From an uncultured Blautia sp. (GTDB taxonomy: Bacteria; Bacillota; Clostridia; Lachnospirales; Lachnospiraceae), in the NCBI RefSeq assembly GCF_934424005.1, contig NZ_CAKRXI010000005.1, forward strand, positions 1 through 64,000: a stretch of 64,000 nt of DNA. The letters are read 5' to 3'. The position numbers and the translations under genes are program-made. Every line of letters starts with the position of its first letter. The first letter of the stretch is position 1. Positions 60,708 through 64,000 of this stretch are shown here, in pieces. The notes beneath the pieces were generated by a model that was not told the origin of the DNA, did not search any database, and saw only the letters and a list, made by a program, of their open reading frames with translations.

Positions 60708-61760
60708 TTATTCTTCCTCGTTTGATAACAGGATCTTACCTTTTACAAGTCCCGGTGTCTTAAATAACTGGAATGCTTCCTGTGCCTGGCTCATCGGGAT
60801 CTTCTTATAAATGAAGCCCGGATCAAATTTCAGCTGGCCGGTTGCAAAATAATGCGCGGTCAGATCCCATTCACGTCCCGGGAATGGTGCACTGTAAGAC
60901 ATCCATGAACCTGTCAGTTTGAATTCTTTACGGTTCATATTTTCCCACTGTTTTGGTGTAAAGGTCAGATTCTCATGCGGTGTTCCGATGAAGCATACAT
61001 GAGCTTTGTTTGCAGCCAGTTCAAATGCCATATGCATGGTCGGAACCTGTCCGGCTGTCTCAAATACAAAACCATATCCTTTTCCACCTGTAATAGCCAT
61101 GGCTTTTTCCATATATCCTTCTTCTTTTGTATTGATGACTTCATCTGCGCCAAGACGTTTTGCAAGTGCAAGACGTTCATCACTGATATCGAATACAACA
61201 ACTTTTTTTGAACCGAAGATCTTTGTCCACTGCATAGTGAACATTCCGACTGTACCACCACCAAGGATTGCAACATATTCGCCACCATGATAATCATTCT
61301 GGAATACACCGTGGATTGCTACTGTTGCAGGCTCAAACATAGCGCCCTGTTCATATGGAACTGTCTTATCAAATGGTACTGCATTCTGCTCTGGAACTAC
61401 AACATAATCTGCATTGCTGCCCTGCTGTCTGGATCCAATAAAGCTGTAATGTTTACAGAGTGAGAAGTTGCCCTGCTGACAATCGTCACATTTCATGCAT
61501 GGAAGAAGTGGAGCACCGGATACACGATCCCCAACTTTGACTTTGGTTACGCCTTCGCCAACTTCTACCACATCACCGGAAAATTCATGTCCGAGAACGA
61601 TTGGATAAAAATGAACTCCGTGATTAAGAACACGAGGAATGTCAGAACCACAGATACCAGAGTATCTGACTTTGATTTTTACGGTTCCTTTGGTTACTTT
61701 TGGTTCTTCGACTTCCTGATACTGTACATCTTCATTTGCAACTACTACTGCTGCTTTCAT
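60708..61760 (-). CDS. Zinc-dependent alcohol dehydrogenase, galactitol-1-phosphate 5-dehydrogenase-like
   Basis: Medium-chain dehydrogenase of 350 residues. SGICGSDIPRVLNHGVHFYP, GHEFSGDVVEVGEG and the structural-zinc cluster LPCMKCDDCQQGNFSLC are clear. The NAD fold is VAILGGGTVGMFTMQW. FELTGSWMSYSAP-type residues near 283 (LTGSWMSYSAPFPGREW) resemble GatD specifically. GatD oxidises galactitol-1-phosphate to tagatose-6-phosphate, normally after PTS uptake, but no PTS gene is seen here. It could also act on a free polyol. Confidence 0.88.
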   Translation of the reverse strand: MKAAVVVANEDVQYQEVEEPKVTKGTVKIKVRYSGICGSDIPRVLNHGVHFYPIVLGHEFSGDVVEVGEGVTKVKVGDRVSGAPLLPCMKCDDCQQGNFSLCKHYSFIGSRQQGSNADYVVVPEQNAVPFDKTVPYEQGAMFEPATVAIHGVFQNDYHGGEYVAILGGGTVGMFTMQWTKIFGSKKVVVFDISDERLALAKRLGADEVINTKEEGYMEKAMAITGGKGYGFVFETAGQVPTMHMAFELAANKAHVCFIGTPHENLTFTPKQWENMNRKEFKLTGSWMSYSAPFPGREWDLTAHYFATGQLKFDPGFIYKKIPMSQAQEAFQLFKTPGLVKGKILLSNEEE

Positions 61761-61806
61761 AATATATATTTTCTCCTTTCATAAAGGAGGGAAACGCCTT
61801 TTTCTT

Positions 61807-61874
61807 CCACTTGGAAGTGGAGGAATCCCACTTGGCAGCGGAAGGAATCCCGAGGGGGCGAGCATCGCCCCCTC
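61807..61874. repeat. Tandem 22-base repeat and GC-rich hairpin in the xylB-gatD-like gap
   Basis: CACTTGGAAGTGG-AGGAATCCC (about 61808-61829) recurs as CACTTGGCAGCGGA-AGGAATCCC (about 61829-61851). The first unit holds the hairpin CCACTT/AAGTGG. A perfect 10-bp stem GAGGGGGCGA-GCA-TCGCCCCCTC (61852-61874) follows. The 281-base gap 61761-62041 also has a TCTGTCT/AGACAGA hairpin (62008-62025) and no gene. GC content is far above its surroundings, as in intergenic palindromic repeats. Confidence 0.65.
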
Positions 61875-62041
61875 AGACTCCCCCTGCATTAAAAGCCCAA
61901 AATACTCTTTGTTATTCAATGCAAAAGGTTGTGGTGAGGGTGTTCTCTCCTGGTTGTTTAAATATGTAAAGTGTCCTGTGTGGGGACGTTCTATTGGTTA
62001 TGGGTTATCTGTCTCTCAAGACAGACAATCTGATATATCTT

Positions 62042-63556
62042 TTATTTTGCGGTCATCATATGGGCCAGGGACTTATAGAGTTCAAGATAAGTCTGATAAG
62101 TCTTATCATAAACTGCTTTGTTCTCCGGATTCGGTTCGTGGCGTCTGGTTTCTTTGACAGTAAGTGAAACTGCCTCATCATAATCTTTATAAAATCCCAC
62201 TCCTACACCTGCAAGAATTGCTGCTCCAAGTGTCGTAGCCGTATCAGATGCCGGAACAACGATCGGTTTACCTGTGATATCGGATTTAATCTGTGTCCAG
62301 AGTAAAGAATTCGCAGATCCACCCATGGCTCTCAGAACTTCTGCGTCCGCTCCGGCTTCCTCTGCAACTTCCAGGTTATGTCTCAGGGAAAGAGCCACTC
62401 CTTCCATACAGGCACGCACCATATGTCCCTTGGTCTTGGCAAAATCCAGGCCGTAGAAAACACCTTTTGCATACGGATTCCAGATTGGTGAGCGCTCTCC
62501 GGACATATATGGAAGAAATACCATTCCATCACATCCCGGGGCTACTTTTTCTGCAATTTCGTTAAGCTGATCCAGTGATGAAGCTCCTGTCTGTTCTTTC
62601 ATCATACGCTCATAGTCTGCAAATTCATGTTCAAACCAGCGCATGACTCCGCCGCCTCCGGTAGTTCCTCCCTGAAGAAGCCACTTGCCCGGAACAACAT
62701 GATAACTGAGGATCAACCTTGGATCAGCTTTGTACTCATCTGTACAAATGCTCATTCCACCGGCCTGTCCTCCCTGTTCCTGTGTTTCTCCTGTATGGAT
62801 CACACCAGCTCCAAGCGTTCCGCATGCGGCATCAAGTCCACCGGCAACAACCGGTGTTCCCTCGGCAAGTCCACACTCTGCTGCTGCCTTCGCGGTGACA
62901 GTGCCTACCACATGATCACAGTCACATATTTCCGGAAGAAATTCCATCGGAATTCCAAGCCGTTCACACATCTCTTCATCCCAGCATCCCTTTTTCATAT
63001 CAAAACAATGTAATCCATAACCCTGAGAAACATCCTGTGTGATCGCATCTGTCAGTTTAAATGCGATATAGCTGTTCGACTGAAGGATCTTATAGATTTT
63101 CTCGTAAACTTCCGGCTTATTTTCTCTGTACCAGATGATCTTTGCTGTAGAATAAGATGGCTGAAGAGAATTTCCTGATATCTTAAAAATCTTATCAGCC
63201 CCAACCTCCTGGTTCAGTCTGTCACAAACAGCCTGTGCTCTGGTATCCATCCAGATCGGAGTATTCGTAAGGACTTTTCCCTCTTGATCTATTGCGATTG
63301 CCGACCAGCTCTGTCCGTCAATTCCCACTCCGGCGATTTCTTCCGGTGCGATTCCGGCTTTCTGTATCGTTTCCTCCGTTGCCTGGCAGACTGCGCTCCA
63401 CCATTCTTCAGGATTCTGCTCTGCCCATCCCTCATGCGGATAATATACCGGATAAGCACCATTTGCTGCTGCAAGGACTCTGCCTTCTCTGTCAAATACA
63501 GCAACCTTGCAGGCACTTGTTCCTATATCAATTCCAAGTAAATATGATTTTTTCAT
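62042..63556 (-). CDS. Xylulokinase-like FGGY carbohydrate kinase
   Basis: Kinase of 504 residues. YLLGIDIGTSACKVAVFDRE is the phosphate loop, GVGIDGQSWSAIAIDQEGKV and TPIWMDTRAQA the sugar-binding face (xylulokinase-like WMDTR), VAGGLDAACGTLGAGV the catalytic aspartate region, FLPYMSGERSPIWNPYAKGV the FGGY signature region, and RAMGGSANSLLWTQIKSDIT the adenosine motif. It might phosphorylate D-xylulose or a ketose/polyol handled by the linked dehydrogenase. A LacI gene precedes it by 74 bases; a 281-base gap separates it from the dehydrogenase. Confidence 0.9.
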   Translation of the reverse strand: MKKSYLLGIDIGTSACKVAVFDREGRVLAAANGAYPVYYPHEGWAEQNPEEWWSAVCQATEETIQKAGIAPEEIAGVGIDGQSWSAIAIDQEGKVLTNTPIWMDTRAQAVCDRLNQEVGADKIFKISGNSLQPSYSTAKIIWYRENKPEVYEKIYKILQSNSYIAFKLTDAITQDVSQGYGLHCFDMKKGCWDEEMCERLGIPMEFLPEICDCDHVVGTVTAKAAAECGLAEGTPVVAGGLDAACGTLGAGVIHTGETQEQGGQAGGMSICTDEYKADPRLILSYHVVPGKWLLQGGTTGGGGVMRWFEHEFADYERMMKEQTGASSLDQLNEIAEKVAPGCDGMVFLPYMSGERSPIWNPYAKGVFYGLDFAKTKGHMVRACMEGVALSLRHNLEVAEEAGADAEVLRAMGGSANSLLWTQIKSDITGKPIVVPASDTATTLGAAILAGVGVGFYKDYDEAVSLTVKETRRHEPNPENKAVYDKTYQTYLELYKSLAHMMTAK

Positions 63557-63630
63557 TTTGCTGCTCCCATTTTCCGAAATATCCGGATTTTCTTCTCCTT
63601 GCTGCTACCCCGATCTGTTTTATCCCTGTA

Positions 63631-64000
63631 TCATTTTAAACAATTCAAAGTATTTACAGACTTGCCTTCTATGATTTCTGTCTGAAGTTTTTCTGTAAAA
63701 AACTCTTCTGATTCTTTTTTGCCATTTTCCAGATGTTCCAGCATGATTCTTGCCACTTCTCTGGCAATTCCATCCGTTGGCTGGGATACGATCGTCAGCT
63801 TCGGATTACATGCTCTCGCAAACTGCAGATTGTCAAAACCAATCACAGAAAGCTGTTCCGGTATCTGTATTCCAAGTTCATTTACACCGATCATGGCTCC
63901 CATTGTCATTTCGTAGTTGGTAACAAACACCGCTGTCATATCCGGATTTTTCTGTACCAGTTCCTCCAGACTCCGTACCCCGCCCTGAATCGTATAGTCT
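63631..64000 (-). CDS. LacI-family regulator, C-terminal part (cut by window end)
   Basis: The frame is open from the stop at 63631 to the right edge and reads as the C-terminal half of a LacI-type effector domain: DYTIQGGVRSLEELVQKNPD, TAVFVTNYEMTMGAMIGVNE, LSVIGFDNLQFARACNPKLT and IVSQPTDGIAREVARIML. At least 123 residues are inside the window; the HTH lies beyond it. It presumably controls the xylB-like/gatD-like genes downstream. The internal ATG at 63939 is not the start. Confidence 0.88.
   Translation of the reverse strand, partial: DYTIQGGVRSLEELVQKNPDMTAVFVTNYEMTMGAMIGVNELGIQIPEQLSVIGFDNLQFARACNPKLTIVSQPTDGIAREVARIMLEHLENGKKESEEFFTEKLQTEIIEGKSVNTLNCLK

Noticed and set aside
1..64000. 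CRISPR array, prophage, insertion sequence, tRNA or rRNA
   Set aside because: No regularly spaced repeats, integrase, transposase, phage structural gene or tRNA-like cloverleaf with conserved loops was found.

Overview
The window looks like a chromosomal segment of a gut Lachnospiraceae bacterium (Firmicutes, Clostridia), probably close to Blautia. This is inferred from gene content: rplM-rpsI, a DUF3877 gene next to a choloylglycine hydrolase, oleate hydratase, pyruvate formate-lyase, several ribose/rhamnose-type sugar ABC transporters, and two YesM/YesN-type two-component systems. Strong AGGAGG ribosome binding sites and TTGACA-N17-TATAAT promoters fit a Gram-positive host. I saw no prophage, insertion sequence, CRISPR array, rRNA or tRNA gene.

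Left part (1-12 kb): rplM-rpsI; an EamA exporter divergent from a TetR gene that precedes oleate hydratase; then a minus-strand catabolic operon (Gfo/Idh/MocA oxidoreductase, TIM-barrel isomerase, binding protein, ATPase, permease, LacI). Middle left (12-25 kb): FUSC-like membrane protein and pflB; a miniature microcompartment locus (two EutS-type shell proteins plus EutP); citrate synthase-trpS; an AlbA_2 regulator, an ArsC-like protein, a DUF2442 gene with a broken DUF4160 partner; and a plus-strand DUF3877-bile salt hydrolase-small protein operon.

Middle (25-38.5 kb): an AraC regulator and a two-permease rhamnose-type ABC transporter whose promoter carries repeated CAGGAAAATATTT boxes. Divergent from it are three cell-surface polymer genes (a glycerophosphotransferase-glycosyltransferase fusion, a GT2, a second glycerophosphotransferase) and a YesN/YesM two-component pair.

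Right part (38.6-64 kb): a sugar island almost entirely on the minus strand. One isomerase plus rhamnulokinase-like kinase (38.6-41.4 kb) lies beside a binding protein-permease-ATPase-permease transporter (41.8-46.6 kb). Next comes a three-component sensor (membrane-anchored binding protein, histidine kinase, AraC-type response regulator; 46.7-51.1 kb). Then follows a six-gene operon with a full aldose route: isomerase, FGGY kinase, DUF4432 epimerase, aldo/keto reductase, cupin and ketose-bisphosphate aldolase (51.3-57.6 kb), facing a PocR-AraC activator. The far right holds an aldo/keto reductase, PfkB kinase, GatD-like polyol-phosphate dehydrogenase, XylB-like kinase and a LacI gene cut by the window end. 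Together these suggest uptake and isomerase-kinase-aldolase breakdown of deoxyhexoses, pentoses or polyols, but no substrate can be fixed from sequence alone.
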